Shown: piece by piece, positions 1-5,363 of the stretch | Position numbering within the stretch: the first letter of the stretch is position 1 | Layout: the number at the start of each line of letters is the position of its first letter | IMG/VR virus record: IMGVR_UViG_3300020193_000025 | Location: 1 to 57,090 of that record | Source: a virus | Reading direction: 5' to 3' (one strand) | DNA length: 57,090 nt | The notes under the pieces: model-generated | The model's database searches: none | Told to the model about the DNA's origin: nothing | What the model saw: only the letters and a program-made list of their open reading frames with translations | Made by a program: the position numbers and the translations under genes

Positions 1-1
1 C

Positions 2-187
2 ATGAACCGCACTGAACTTCTGGATGCCTACATTGATAGGATTCTTGATAACATGTCCACCAAAGATCTGATGCGTTTGGTAGGCGATCAGATCGAAGAA
101 AACCTCTCTGGTTATAGCGACGAGGAACTGATTGCAGAGGTTGAAGAATACTATCCAGAACTGCTGGATGGATGCGATGACGTGTGA
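2..187 (+). CDS. Small acidic phage protein, function unknown
   Basis: This 61-residue protein starts with MNRTELLDAYIDRILDNMS and ends in an acidic stretch (SDEELIAEVEEYYPELL). Short proteins with this ending are frequent in early regions of cyanophage genomes, from memory; I know of no function. It looks mostly alpha-helical, with no cysteine cluster or membrane segment that would suggest a role. The ATG sits at the second base of the window, so a more upstream start cannot be excluded. It is followed by a promoter-like module (201-242) rather than by an overlapping gene. Confidence 0.75.
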   Translation: MNRTELLDAYIDRILDNMSTKDLMRLVGDQIEENLSGYSDEELIAEVEEYYPELLDGCDDV

Positions 188-200
188 CAGTTGAGGCGCT

Positions 201-242
201 GTCCACTGAGGGGGCACAGACTCCCTCCTGACCCTTTATACT
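201..242 (+). promoter_or_regulatory. Sigma-70-like promoter, first copy of a repeated module
   Basis: The box GTCCACTGAGGGGG (201-214) is followed by a -10 hexamer TATACT (237-242). The hexamer 17 bases upstream of the -10 (214-219, GCACAG) is a poor -35. The same box plus -10 layout recurs at 461-502, 1029-1070 and 2820-2860. The predicted start of transcription is near 249, about 18 bases before the gene at 267. Confidence 0.5.
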
Positions 243-266
243 GATCTCAGTTCACAAGCGAATCCG

Positions 267-455
267 ATGACCATTTCGTTTCCCTCCCGCCAGCATCATA
301 CCGCTGCCCTGTATGATGCCTGTGCCCTGATTCTGGACACCTATCGGGAGACGGATCTGTTCTCAGTGTATGAGCAAGAGAACCTGGAAGATCACATCAA
401 CTTTGCTGCTACTGCCCGTGAAATCATGGGACTGATTGCTGAAGGGACGATCTGA
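267..455 (+). CDS. Small hypothetical protein
   Basis: A 62-residue, probably helical, soluble protein (MTISFPSRQHHTAALYDACALILDTYRET...). I do not recognise its family. It lies between two copies of the repeated promoter module and is probably expressed from the promoter at 201-242. Codon use is the same G+C-rich type as its neighbours. The ATG at 267 is the first in frame after the predicted transcription start, which supports this start. Confidence 0.65.
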   Translation: MTISFPSRQHHTAALYDACALILDTYRETDLFSVYEQENLEDHINFAATAREIMGLIAEGTI

Positions 456-460
456 CAACT

Positions 461-502
461 GTCACACAGGGGGTTGAAATGCCCCCCGTTCCGTGTCATA
501 CT
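461..502 (+). promoter_or_regulatory. Sigma-70-like promoter, second copy of the repeated module
   Basis: The box GTCACACAGGGGGTTG (461-476) overlaps a -35-like TTGAAA (474-479), then a 17-base spacer and the -10-like CATACT (497-502). The ATG of the next gene (509) is only 7 bases past the -10, so the transcript may be leaderless. Confidence 0.6.
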
Positions 503-508
503 AACAGC

Positions 509-676
509 ATGAACAAAACAAACAATCCCTACGTCGCTCAAATCCTCTCTCAGGGTAAGGAACCCAGCAAAGTTCCCGCTGCTAAGAAGCAGTTTCCCTG
601 CACGATTCACGGTCGCATTTATGAGACCGAACAGGACTATCAGCAGGATTTGCATGACTTTCTGAACGGGCAATGA
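509..676 (+). CDS. Small basic hypothetical protein
   Basis: A 55-residue protein (MNKTNNPYVAQILSQGKEPSKVPAAKKQFPCTIHG..., ending in DLHDFLNGQ). The reading frame stays open upstream to an ATG at 479, but that start lies inside the -35/-10 region of the promoter at 461-502, so the ATG at 509 is preferred. Family unknown. The stop codon overlaps the ATG of the next gene (673), which suggests translational coupling. Confidence 0.65.
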   Translation: MNKTNNPYVAQILSQGKEPSKVPAAKKQFPCTIHGRIYETEQDYQQDLHDFLNGQ

Positions 677-840
677 TTCACACTTTCACCCGTTCCCGTT
701 CTACACTTTATCATCGCCAAACCATGCTACGCCTCTCTGTTGCTGCTGTGCTGCTCTGGTTGCTATGGGAACCGATCCGACCTGTTCGCGGTGTGACAGC
801 AGACCTGCTGCACACTACCGCTGATCTGATCGCCCGTTGA
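673..840 (+). CDS. Small single-pass membrane protein, hypothetical
   Basis: A 55-residue reading frame whose ATG overlaps the TGA of the preceding gene. A basic N-terminus (MIHTFTRSRSTLYHRQTMLR) precedes one hydrophobic segment at residues ~19-31 (LRLSVAAVLLWLLW), then a short polar tail. This reads as a type II or signal-anchor membrane protein. Start at the internal ATG (residue 18) is possible. Small membrane proteins in phage early regions often alter the host envelope, but nothing here shows which role this one has. Confidence 0.55.
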   Translation: MIHTFTRSRSTLYHRQTMLRLSVAAVLLWLLWEPIRPVRGVTADLLHTTADLIAR

Positions 841-877
841 CCCTGTAGACTCAACTCGTTCACCAATTAAACTCATC

Positions 878-1015
878 ATGACTCGCTTCGAAGTTCGCTA
901 TCAGATTCCTTACAATGATTGTGAATGGCGTTCACAATTCTTCAGCACTTTGGAAGAAGCAAAGCGCATGGTAGACTTCTATCGCTCCTGCGGTTCGCCC
1001 GCTCATCTCGTGTGA
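878..1015 (+). CDS. Small hypothetical protein
   Basis: A 45-residue protein (MTRFEVRYQIPYNDCEWRSQFF..., ending RSCGSPAHLV). Its beginning reads like two beta strands followed by a helix (TLEEAKRMVDFY), a layout common among short phage proteins related to single-domain regulators, but I cannot assign a family. A weak -10-like TAGACT lies at 846-851, about 27 bases before the start, without a good -35. Confidence 0.55.
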   Translation: MTRFEVRYQIPYNDCEWRSQFFSTLEEAKRMVDFYRSCGSPAHLV

Positions 1016-1028
1016 CACCTGACTAAGT

Positions 1029-1070
1029 GGCACACAGGGGGTTGTGAAACTCCCGAATCGGTGCAATACT
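1029..1070 (+). promoter_or_regulatory. Sigma-70-like promoter, third copy of the repeated module
   Basis: GGCACACAGGGGGTTG (1029-1044) overlaps a -35-like TTGTGA (1042-1047), with a 17-base spacer and AATACT (1065-1070). The leader downstream (AGGGGGG near 1081, then CCCCAAACCATTCTC) is partly repeated before the gene at 2921. Confidence 0.6.
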
Positions 1071-1123
1071 AAAGGAGTCAAGGGGGGAACGACCTTCACC
1101 CCAAACCATTCTCTTCTTAAACT

Positions 1124-1282
1124 ATGACACAACAGGATCTCACCATCGTTCGCAACTTCTTCTCTGATGATGAGTGGAACGCAATCGAATCTGCAATGCA
1201 CGATTATGCGGACTATGGTGACGAAGAAAGTGATCTTTCGTCCAACATTCAGTCCAAACTGTATCAACTCTTTCAGAACTGA
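1124..1282 (+). CDS. Small acidic hypothetical protein
   Basis: A 52-residue acidic protein (MTQQDLTIVRNFFSDDEWNAIESAMHDY...). It reads as helical and soluble, and I do not recognise a family. It is the first gene behind the promoter at 1029-1070, with a leader of about 45 bases that resembles the leader of the gene at 2921. The next gene starts only two bases after its stop, so the two are probably co-translated. Confidence 0.65.
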   Translation: MTQQDLTIVRNFFSDDEWNAIESAMHDYADYGDEESDLSSNIQSKLYQLFQN

Positions 1283-1284
1283 TC

Positions 1285-1503
1285 ATGACTTTCGTTCACG
1301 CACTTCTGTCCGCAGGTTATCTTCTCGATGAGGAGAACTTTGATGAGAATTGCTACATCAAAACCGATTCACTTGGATTCGTTCACATCTACCAAATGGG
1401 TGAAGATGAAGGTGAATGGAACTACGTCAAAATGACCGAGGATTATGATGTGATCACCGAGGTCACTTTCAATCCTGATTCTAACACTGTGATTCACAAA
1501 TGA
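1285..1503 (+). CDS. Small acidic hypothetical protein
   Basis: A 72-residue protein rich in Asp, Glu and aromatic residues (MTFVHALLSAGYLLDEENFDENCYIKT, then FVHIYQMGEDEGEWNYVKM). The pattern of alternating hydrophobic and charged residues suggests a small beta sheet. No family recognised. It begins two bases after the preceding stop, and the next short frame overlaps its stop codon. Confidence 0.65.
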   Translation: MTFVHALLSAGYLLDEENFDENCYIKTDSLGFVHIYQMGEDEGEWNYVKMTEDYDVITEVTFNPDSNTVIHK

Positions 1504-1607
1504 AGTACACGATTCTCAAGTTTCAAGGTCGTTGGGTGAAAGTTTCCAGACAACTTTCCCCACCAACTGAGTGGATTCACATCATCAATCAATCCTACAT
1601 CAAGTAA
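1500..1607 (+). CDS. Possible very small protein
   Basis: A 35-codon frame (MKYTILKFQGRWVKVSRQ, ending IINQSYIK) whose ATG overlaps the TGA of the gene before. The composition (alternating beta-type residues) and the overlap make it plausible, and it bridges an otherwise empty gap, but it is too short to be certain. Confidence 0.4.
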   Translation: MKYTILKFQGRWVKVSRQLSPPTEWIHIINQSYIK

Positions 1608-1611
1608 AAAA

Positions 1612-1776
1612 ATGACTCACGATTCGATTCCTTCCCCGTTAAATTGGTTCAAGATTCCAAGTAACAAATACGAGGAAATTGAGGGAATTGCTGCTCGAAT
1701 GGAGATTCCTGTTGATTATCTTCTCGCGGAGTTTGGTGTGCAAGGAGGTATCATCATACCCAAGGAGTTTGCTTAA
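1612..1776 (+). CDS. Small hypothetical protein
   Basis: A 54-residue protein (MTHDSIPSPLNWFKIPSNKYEEIEGIAARMEIPVDYLLAEF...). The segment EEIEGIAARMEIPVDYLLAEF resembles a short helix-turn-helix (a helix, a turn at the IPV, then a second helix), so a DNA-binding role is conceivable, but it is too short for a confident call. It starts four bases after the preceding frame. Confidence 0.5.
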   Translation: MTHDSIPSPLNWFKIPSNKYEEIEGIAARMEIPVDYLLAEFGVQGGIIIPKEFA

Positions 1777-1781
1777 TTTTT

Positions 1782-1934
1782 ATGATGAAAGTTCTTGGTC
1801 GTGCTACCACTTATGTCAACTGGATTGCTACTTTAACTCCCGCGCAGATTGATCAACTTTATCGAGAAATCCTGATCGATCATTATCATCAATCTCACAC
1901 ACAAAACATTGACAAATCCACCGACAAAAGGTAG
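1782..1934 (+). CDS. Small basic hypothetical protein
   Basis: A 50-residue protein (MMKVLGRATTYVNWIATLTPAQIDQLYREIL..., ending in a Lys/Asp-rich tail). Two adjacent ATG codons (1782, 1785) could start it. The end of the gene contains the promoter at 1909-1937 that serves the next gene. No family recognised. Confidence 0.5.
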   Translation: MMKVLGRATTYVNWIATLTPAQIDQLYREILIDHYHQSHTQNIDKSTDKR

Positions 1935-1937
1935 ACT
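1909..1937 (+). promoter_or_regulatory. Strong sigma-70-type promoter
   Basis: A perfect -35 TTGACA (1909-1914), a 17-base spacer and a -10 TAGACT (1932-1937), overlapping the end of the gene at 1782. The predicted start of transcription is near 1944, about 28 bases before the ATG at 1972. Confidence 0.75.
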
Positions 1938-1971
1938 GATTAAATACTACAGTCTTCAACATTGAACGATC

Positions 1972-2145
1972 ATGCTAACTCAAAAACGAACAGTTACACG
2001 CTATCGAGTGACCCTAGATTTCACTGTTGATGATAGCAATGGTAATCCGCCAAGTAGTTGGAACTGGAGAGAACTTTTGCAACTTCGATCCTATGAAAAG
2101 GTCAAGGATGTTTATGTCGAAAACCTTGGACAATTCAACGTGTGA
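1972..2145 (+). CDS. Small hypothetical protein
   Basis: A 57-residue protein (MLTQKRTVTRYRVTLDFTVDDSN, then SSWNWRELLQLRSYEKVKDVYVENLG). The beta-strand/helix/beta-strand pattern is typical of short cyanophage early proteins. It is the first gene behind the promoter at 1909-1937. A frame in another phase overlaps its last 32 bases and continues as the next gene. Confidence 0.65.
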   Translation: MLTQKRTVTRYRVTLDFTVDDSNGNPPSSWNWRELLQLRSYEKVKDVYVENLGQFNV

Positions 2146-2260
2146 TCGTGACTCTCAGAATGCCGATTCGCTGCTCGCGCTTCTAGAAGATTCTGCAGAA
2201 GAGTATGAGTACGATGATGCTTCTATAGAGTCTGAAATTGAGGACATGTATGATCCCTAA
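2114..2260 (+). CDS. Small acidic hypothetical protein
   Basis: A 48-residue protein with a strongly acidic end (EEYEYDDASIESEIEDMYDP). The frame is open further upstream, to an ATG at 2027, but that part lies inside the preceding gene; the ATG at 2114 gives the least overlap (32 bases). Acidic tails of this kind recur in the gene at position 2. Function unknown; start uncertain. Confidence 0.5.
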   Translation: MSKTLDNSTCDRDSQNADSLLALLEDSAEEYEYDDASIESEIEDMYDP

Positions 2261-2462
2261 TGTCAAACAACTGTGGAGAGTTTGGTGTAAAGCATTGGGA
2301 GAGAAAGCAAGCACTAAGGATCACGAAGCGGATGCGATTGCTGCTCTGAGAACTGTGATTCTTTTGACTTACTTTGTGACCAATGTTTTTATTGTAAGTG
2401 GAGTGATTCGCCATTGGGATGATGTGAAAAACTCGGAATCTTGTGAGCAATTAAATGGTTAA
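2250..2462 (+). CDS. Small membrane protein conserved in cyanophages
   Basis: A 70-residue protein (MIPNVKQLWRVWCKALGEKAS, then a charged stretch and a hydrophobic helix TVILLTYFVTNVFIVSGVI). One membrane span is expected at residues ~37-58, with the WRVWCKALGEK part on one side. From memory, similar LWRVWxKALGEK proteins occur in many marine T4-like phages, without a known function. The ATG at 2250 overlaps the stop of the previous gene; an in-frame ATG at 2238 is less likely. Confidence 0.7.
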   Translation: MIPNVKQLWRVWCKALGEKASTKDHEADAIAALRTVILLTYFVTNVFIVSGVIRHWDDVKNSESCEQLNG

Positions 2463-2536
2463 AAAAATGTATTTGCGTGCTCTATCTCTTGCGTTGATTT
2501 TATGCTTTGAGGGGGATTGTGAGGTCTTCTGAGCGC

Positions 2537-2796
2537 CTCTGAGTGTGCTTCTGAAATGCTCTGAGACGTTGTTATCTTAGCGTGCATTGTATCACAAAAC
2601 TCCGAGAATGTCAAGTCCCCCCATATACTCGGAAAACCCCCACATAAGTAACGCAAATACTTCGAGAATCTCAGAGAGTTGCCATAACCTACTCAGAGCA
2701 TGTAAAATAACTCTGTCAGGGTTCATAAAGGGGGGAATGCTTAAAGAACTCAGAGACCCTTAGGACGCTTACCATGAAACTCCGAGAATCTCAGAG
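2537..2796 (+). repeat. Cluster of CTCAGAG / CTCCGAG elements in a gene-free region
   Basis: Between the genes ending at 2462 and starting at 2921 no convincing gene is seen. CTCAGAG occurs here six times on one or other strand: as CTCTGAG at 2537-2543 and 2559-2565, and as CTCAGAG at 2670-2676, 2692-2698, 2749-2755 and 2790-2796. Two copies belong to a longer unit, ACTCCGAGAATCTCAGAG (2779-2796) and its one-mismatch form at 2659-2676, and a half copy ACTCCGAGAATG is at 2599-2610. The inverse CTCGGAGT appears again at 3692-3699 next to another promoter. This looks like a set of protein-binding sites. Confidence 0.6.
2679..2708 (+). promoter_or_regulatory. Sigma-70-like promoter with a CTCAGAG element in its spacer
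   Basis: TTGCCA (2679-2684), an 18-base spacer and TAAAAT (2703-2708). The spacer contains CTCAGAG (2692-2698), and another copy (2670-2676) lies just upstream of the -35. A protein bound there would be expected to block or modulate transcription. No gene starts within 200 bases downstream, so the transcript would have a long leader or encode an undetected short product. Confidence 0.45.
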
Positions 2797-2819
2797 TGCT
2801 TGTGCCAGTTCGATGAACC

Positions 2820-2860
2820 GTCCACTGAGCATCGCCATGGGGGTGCTGGCAGCCTATATT
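2820..2860 (+). promoter_or_regulatory. Fourth copy of the repeated promoter module
   Basis: GTCCACTGAGC (2820-2830) and a -10-like TATATT (2855-2860) have the same spacing (within a base) as the module at 201-242. The following leader (AGGGGGAGGG, then ACCAAACCATTCTC at about 2897) resembles the leader of the gene at 1124. This supports a transcription start near 2867 and the ATG at 2921. Confidence 0.45.
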
Positions 2861-2920
2861 GAGTACACGAGGGGGAGGGAAAGACCCGACCCCCACCAAA
2901 CCATTCTCTACTCAAACCTC

Positions 2921-3235
2921 ATGCGTAAGATCGAACAGCAAATCATCACCGCAATTCGTGACAACAAAGATCTCAAAGTTGCTAACTCTGAGGTCATCAC
3001 TTTCACCAACCATTCTGATGTTTACCTGCACGGTAACCTGATTGCTCGAATCGGTGAAACTTGGATGGAATTGTTCGATGGTGGTTGGCAGACTGCTACT
3101 ACCAAGTCCCGTTTGAATGCTATTCTGAGTGCGTTCGGTATGCCTGGCGAGTATGTTTTCCAGAAGAACTTTCAGTGGTTCGTTCAATACGACGGAGCAC
3201 CGATTCCGTTCTTCTCAGGTATGCGTCTCGCATGA
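2921..3235 (+). CDS. Conserved cyanophage hypothetical protein
   Basis: A 104-residue protein, MRKIEQQIITAIRDNKDLK followed by beta-rich sequence (VYLHGNLIARI, WMELFDGGWQTATTKSRLNAIL). I recall proteins with the MRK(I/V)EQ start and the YLHGN...LFDGGWQT..TKSRLNA core in many T4-like cyanophages, without a known function. The fold looks like a helix packed on a small beta sheet. The frame is open upstream to an ATG at 2774, but that extension runs through the CTCAGAG element and the promoter module, so the start at 2921 is chosen. The leader is shared with the gene at 1124. Confidence 0.8.
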   Translation: MRKIEQQIITAIRDNKDLKVANSEVITFTNHSDVYLHGNLIARIGETWMELFDGGWQTATTKSRLNAILSAFGMPGEYVFQKNFQWFVQYDGAPIPFFSGMRLA

Positions 3236-3297
3236 TCTTTTGTCCTGGAGATGACACTAAACTCTCCGTCATTCACGTCTCTTTCTTTACTCTTCTC

Positions 3298-3444
3298 ATG
3301 TCTACTTCTCTGATGATTGCTGCTCTGCGTCGTGGTCAGACTGGTTCGGAGATTCTCTCGATTCTCGAAGCACTTACCTCTCCCTCTGAGCAGTCTACTG
3401 TGCAGTCGTCTGCTACTGCGACTTTCGAACCTGTAGAGTTCTGA
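3298..3444 (+). CDS. Small hypothetical protein (MSTSLMIAALRRG type)
   Basis: A 48-residue protein, MSTSLMIAALRRGQTGSEILSILEAL followed by a Ser/Thr/Gln-rich tail. Short proteins with this LMIAALRRG...G.EILSILEA core are common in picocyanobacterial phages, from memory, with no known role. The frame is open upstream past 3232, where an ATG overlaps the stop of the previous gene. I prefer 3298 because the pyrimidine-rich leader before it (TCTCTTTCTTTACTCTTCTC) resembles other leaders in this block and because the conserved part starts there. Confidence 0.65.
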   Translation: MSTSLMIAALRRGQTGSEILSILEALTSPSEQSTVQSSATATFEPVEF

Positions 3445-3480
3445 TTCACTCTCACCTCTTCAACACTTCGCTACTACATC

Positions 3481-3675
3481 ATGAACATGATCAACCCCGC
3501 AACCGCTAGCAAACTGGATCTGCTGATTGCTGATACTCAAGGACAACTCAAGTACACTGTTTTGCCTACTCGCAAAGCACGTCGCTCCGATCTCATCATG
3601 AGCAGCACAAAAGGCGTGAGGACTAACACGAACCGCCAAGGTCAGAGCAGCCCTCAGGCATCACTTGTGCGCTGA
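3481..3675 (+). CDS. Small basic hypothetical protein
   Basis: A 64-residue protein (MNMINPATASKLDLLIADTQGQLKYTVLPTRKARRSDLIMSSTKG...), basic and Ser/Gln-rich in its second half, where it may be disordered. It could start at 3481 or at the second ATG (3487). No family recognised. It is the last gene of the G+C-rich early block and is followed by a strong promoter at 3702-3730. Confidence 0.55.
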   Translation: MNMINPATASKLDLLIADTQGQLKYTVLPTRKARRSDLIMSSTKGVRTNTNRQGQSSPQASLVR

Positions 3676-3701
3676 GTATAGCACTGAGACCCTCGGAGTT
3701 C

Positions 3702-3730
3702 TTGACACTTTGGGGGTCTTATGTTAGAAT
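3702..3730 (+). promoter_or_regulatory. Strong sigma-70-type promoter
   Basis: A perfect -35 TTGACA (3702-3707), a 17-base spacer and -10 TAGAAT (3725-3730). Directly upstream, CTCGGAGT (3692-3699) is the inverse of the ACTCCGAG element of the 2537-2796 cluster, so the same regulator may act here. Confidence 0.8.
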
Positions 3731-3872
3731 GCATTTGAGCAGTCGAGGCGGCGTTCTTATGTGTAGCGCGGGGGCGCGATGTTGCGGTTATAAAAACGCT
3801 AACTACCCTAACCTACAACGAACCAAATTCGAGATCGATATATACATCGTAATTAAAAATTTTTTTAAGATT
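3731..3872 (+). other. G+C-rich untranslated leader, possible structured RNA
   Basis: About 140 bases lie between the strong promoter and the gene at 3873. The first half is strikingly G+C-rich (around GCGCGGGGGCGCG at 3768-3780, able to form a short GCGC/GCGC stem), while the second half is AT-rich and ends in a run of A and T. No tRNA cloverleaf can be drawn. The frame that runs through it from 3702 begins inside the -35 hexamer and cannot be translated in full from this promoter. Confidence 0.35.
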
Positions 3873-3992
3873 ATGGCAGAGAAAAAACCAAAAAAGAATC
3901 CTACATTTGGTAACGGTGATGCACGTAAAGCAACTGGTCAATGTAGATCTCAGGCACAAAAGAACGCAAGTAATCGTCGTAAGAAAAAATAA
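3873..3992 (+). CDS. Very small, highly basic protein
   Basis: A 39-residue protein, MAEKKPKKNPTFGNGDARK followed by a Gln/Asn/Lys/Arg-rich end (ASNRRKKK). High positive charge and lack of hydrophobic residues suggest nucleic-acid binding or an intrinsically disordered protein. A comparable basic mini-protein lies at 5419. The frame is open upstream to 3702, but the strong promoter and the leader make 3873 the sensible start. Confidence 0.55.
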   Translation: MAEKKPKKNPTFGNGDARKATGQCRSQAQKNASNRRKKK

Positions 3993-4034
3993 TTTTTCCG
4001 GCTAAAAAATTTCCTATAAGGTCGATGAAATTGT

Positions 4035-4199
4035 ATGCTTAAATTTCACGTTTATAAAGAAAATAATCAGGTTTTAGCTCATAGTCTAACACCAGAAGAG
4101 TTGGAAGATAAAATCTCAAAAAATGAGATTGATATTACGGAACATCAGATACAGCCAGTTGAATTCAATCAGTTTCCGACAGATGAGGTTTCGTATTAA
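4035..4199 (+). CDS. Small acidic hypothetical protein
   Basis: A 54-residue protein (MLKFHVYKENNQVLAHSLTPEELEDKISKNEIDITEHQIQPVE...). A short beta hairpin followed by a helix (SLTPEELEDKIS) and another strand is the likely fold, a pattern seen in many small cyanophage proteins. No function known. It is the first of three short genes in an AT-rich stretch with base composition like the structural region and unlike the early block upstream. Confidence 0.65.
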   Translation: MLKFHVYKENNQVLAHSLTPEELEDKISKNEIDITEHQIQPVEFNQFPTDEVSY

Positions 4200-4244
4200 A
4201 AATTGCAATTATATACATAAAGTTGATTATGTCTGAATTGTTCC

Positions 4245-4394
4245 ATGTCAATAGAGTTAGATGCATATGAACTTGATCTGTTAATGGAAACTCTTTCATT
4301 TAGATTGGAAAATGATGATCAGCTGATTTTGAATTTAAGACTGAAGGAAGAATTAGAAGACCTATTATTATTGATAGAAGATCAGTATGTATAA
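4245..4394 (+). CDS. Small acidic, leucine-rich hypothetical protein
   Basis: A 49-residue protein (MSIELDAYELDLLMETLSFRL..., then LRLKEELEDLLLLIEDQYV). It is almost certainly two amphipathic helices, possibly a helical hairpin or a dimerising coiled coil. The composition (about one-quarter Leu) is notable. Its last bases overlap the ATG of the next gene. No family recognised. Confidence 0.6.
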   Translation: MSIELDAYELDLLMETLSFRLENDDQLILNLRLKEELEDLLLLIEDQYV

Positions 4395-4548
4395 TGTATA
4401 CATTGGTGAACATCTCATTATTGAAAATTGCAAGAAAGAAGATTTAGATCATAAGCTTCTTTTTGTAAAAGAATATTTTGATTGGTATACAGATGATGAT
4501 CTCCGTACTCATGAGATTAAAATTGTACCAATAAATAATTCTGACTGA
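4387..4548 (+). CDS. Small hypothetical protein
   Basis: A 53-residue protein (MYNVYIGEHLIIENCKKEDLDHKLLFVKEYFDWYTDDDLRTHEIKIVPIN...). The beta-helix-beta pattern resembles the protein at 4035. It overlaps the end of the preceding gene by 8 bases, so the two are likely translated together. Directly after its stop lies the promoter of the glycosyltransferase gene. Function unknown. Confidence 0.65.
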   Translation: MYNVYIGEHLIIENCKKEDLDHKLLFVKEYFDWYTDDDLRTHEIKIVPINNSD

Positions 4549-4551
4549 CCA

Positions 4552-4580
4552 TTGCACTTTTTGAAATGCTGTGGTAAAAT
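4552..4580 (+). promoter_or_regulatory. Sigma-70-type promoter for the glycosyltransferase gene
   Basis: TTGCAC (4552-4557), a 17-base spacer and TAAAAT (4575-4580). The predicted start is near 4587, about 16 bases before the ATG at 4603, which argues against the in-frame ATG at 4552 as the start. Confidence 0.65.
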
Positions 4581-4602
4581 TAACTCGTTACTATTCAATG
4601 TT

Positions 4603-5361
4603 ATGGCTAAAGGATTTACTGTAAAAGCAAACGCACCAGCACCCAAAAAAGTCGAAGATGACTTTGATCTGGCTAAAGCAAAAGAACTCATCAAAGGCAA
4701 ATCGATCATCTTCTGTCTACCTGGACGTGGTGTTTCATATACCTTTTTAAAATCATTCGTACAAATGTGTTTCGACTTTGTACAACATGGTGCTACGATT
4801 CAGATTTCACAGGATTATTCATCGATGGTGAACTTTGCACGTTGCAAGGTCTTGGGTGCGAATGTTCTTCGTGGTCCTGATCAACTTCCATGGGATGGCA
4901 AACTGCAATATGATTATCAACTGTGGATCGACTCGGACATTGTTTTCGATGTCGAACAGTTCTACAAGCTTCTCTGGATGGATAAAGATATTGCTTGTGG
5001 TTGGTATTGCACTGAAGATGGAAAGACAACCTCCGTTGCTCACTGGTTGGAAGAGGACGACTTTGCGAAGAACGGTGGTGTCATGAATCATGAAACAGTC
5101 GAGTCCATTTCTCGGCGCCGCAAACCCTTCACGGTTGACTACACTGGTTTTGGATGGGTGTTGATTAAGAAGGGGGTCTTTGAGCACCCTGAGATGAAGT
5201 ATCCTTGGTTCGCTCCAAAGATGCAGGTGTTTGAGTCGGGTGATGTTCAAGATATGTGTGGAGAGGATGTCTCCTTCTGTCTCGATGCAATTGCAGCCGG
5301 TTATGAAATCTGGTGTGATCCACAGATTCGTGTGGGTCATGAAAAAACTCGTGTTATTTGA
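4603..5361 (+). CDS. Family-2-like glycosyltransferase
   Basis: A 252-residue protein with a GT-A type core. After a basic N-terminal tail, KGKSIIFCLPGRGVSYTFLKSF (residues ~31-52) is the first strand-helix unit, DYSSMVNFARCKVLGANV (~70-87) follows, and YDYQLWIDSDIVFD (~106-119) carries the DSD metal-binding motif of nucleotide-sugar transferases. Later GEDVSFCLDAIAAGYEIWCDP (~224-244) matches the ED/acceptor region of family 2 enzymes. From memory, close relatives occur in many cyanophages. It could glycosylate DNA, a virion protein or the host surface; the sequence does not tell which. It is expressed from its own sigma-70-type promoter. Confidence 0.75.
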   Translation: MAKGFTVKANAPAPKKVEDDFDLAKAKELIKGKSIIFCLPGRGVSYTFLKSFVQMCFDFVQHGATIQISQDYSSMVNFARCKVLGANVLRGPDQLPWDGKLQYDYQLWIDSDIVFDVEQFYKLLWMDKDIACGWYCTEDGKTTSVAHWLEEDDFAKNGGVMNHETVESISRRRKPFTVDYTGFGWVLIKKGVFEHPEMKYPWFAPKMQVFESGDVQDMCGEDVSFCLDAIAAGYEIWCDPQIRVGHEKTRVI

Positions 5362-5363
5362 TA

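Noticed and set aside
392-673. A 93-codon open frame on the minus strand
   Set aside because: It runs across two small + strand genes and the promoter module, with atypical residue composition (V/L/S-rich from reversed codons) and no minus-strand ribosome-binding site.
932-1267. A 111-codon open frame on the minus strand
   Set aside because: It is antisense to two convincing + strand genes and the promoter at 1029; no other minus-strand gene exists in the window.
2467-2532. A 21-codon frame (MYLRALSLALILCFEG...) right after the small membrane protein gene
   Set aside because: Too short and without a clear ribosome-binding site; it resembles a signal peptide by chance.
3731-3810. tRNA-like appearance of the G+C-rich stretch
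   Set aside because: No acceptor stem, anticodon loop or T-arm could be drawn.
3702-3872. Coding extension upstream of the 39-residue basic protein
   Set aside because: The frame begins inside the -35 hexamer of a near-consensus promoter, so it cannot be translated from that message in full.
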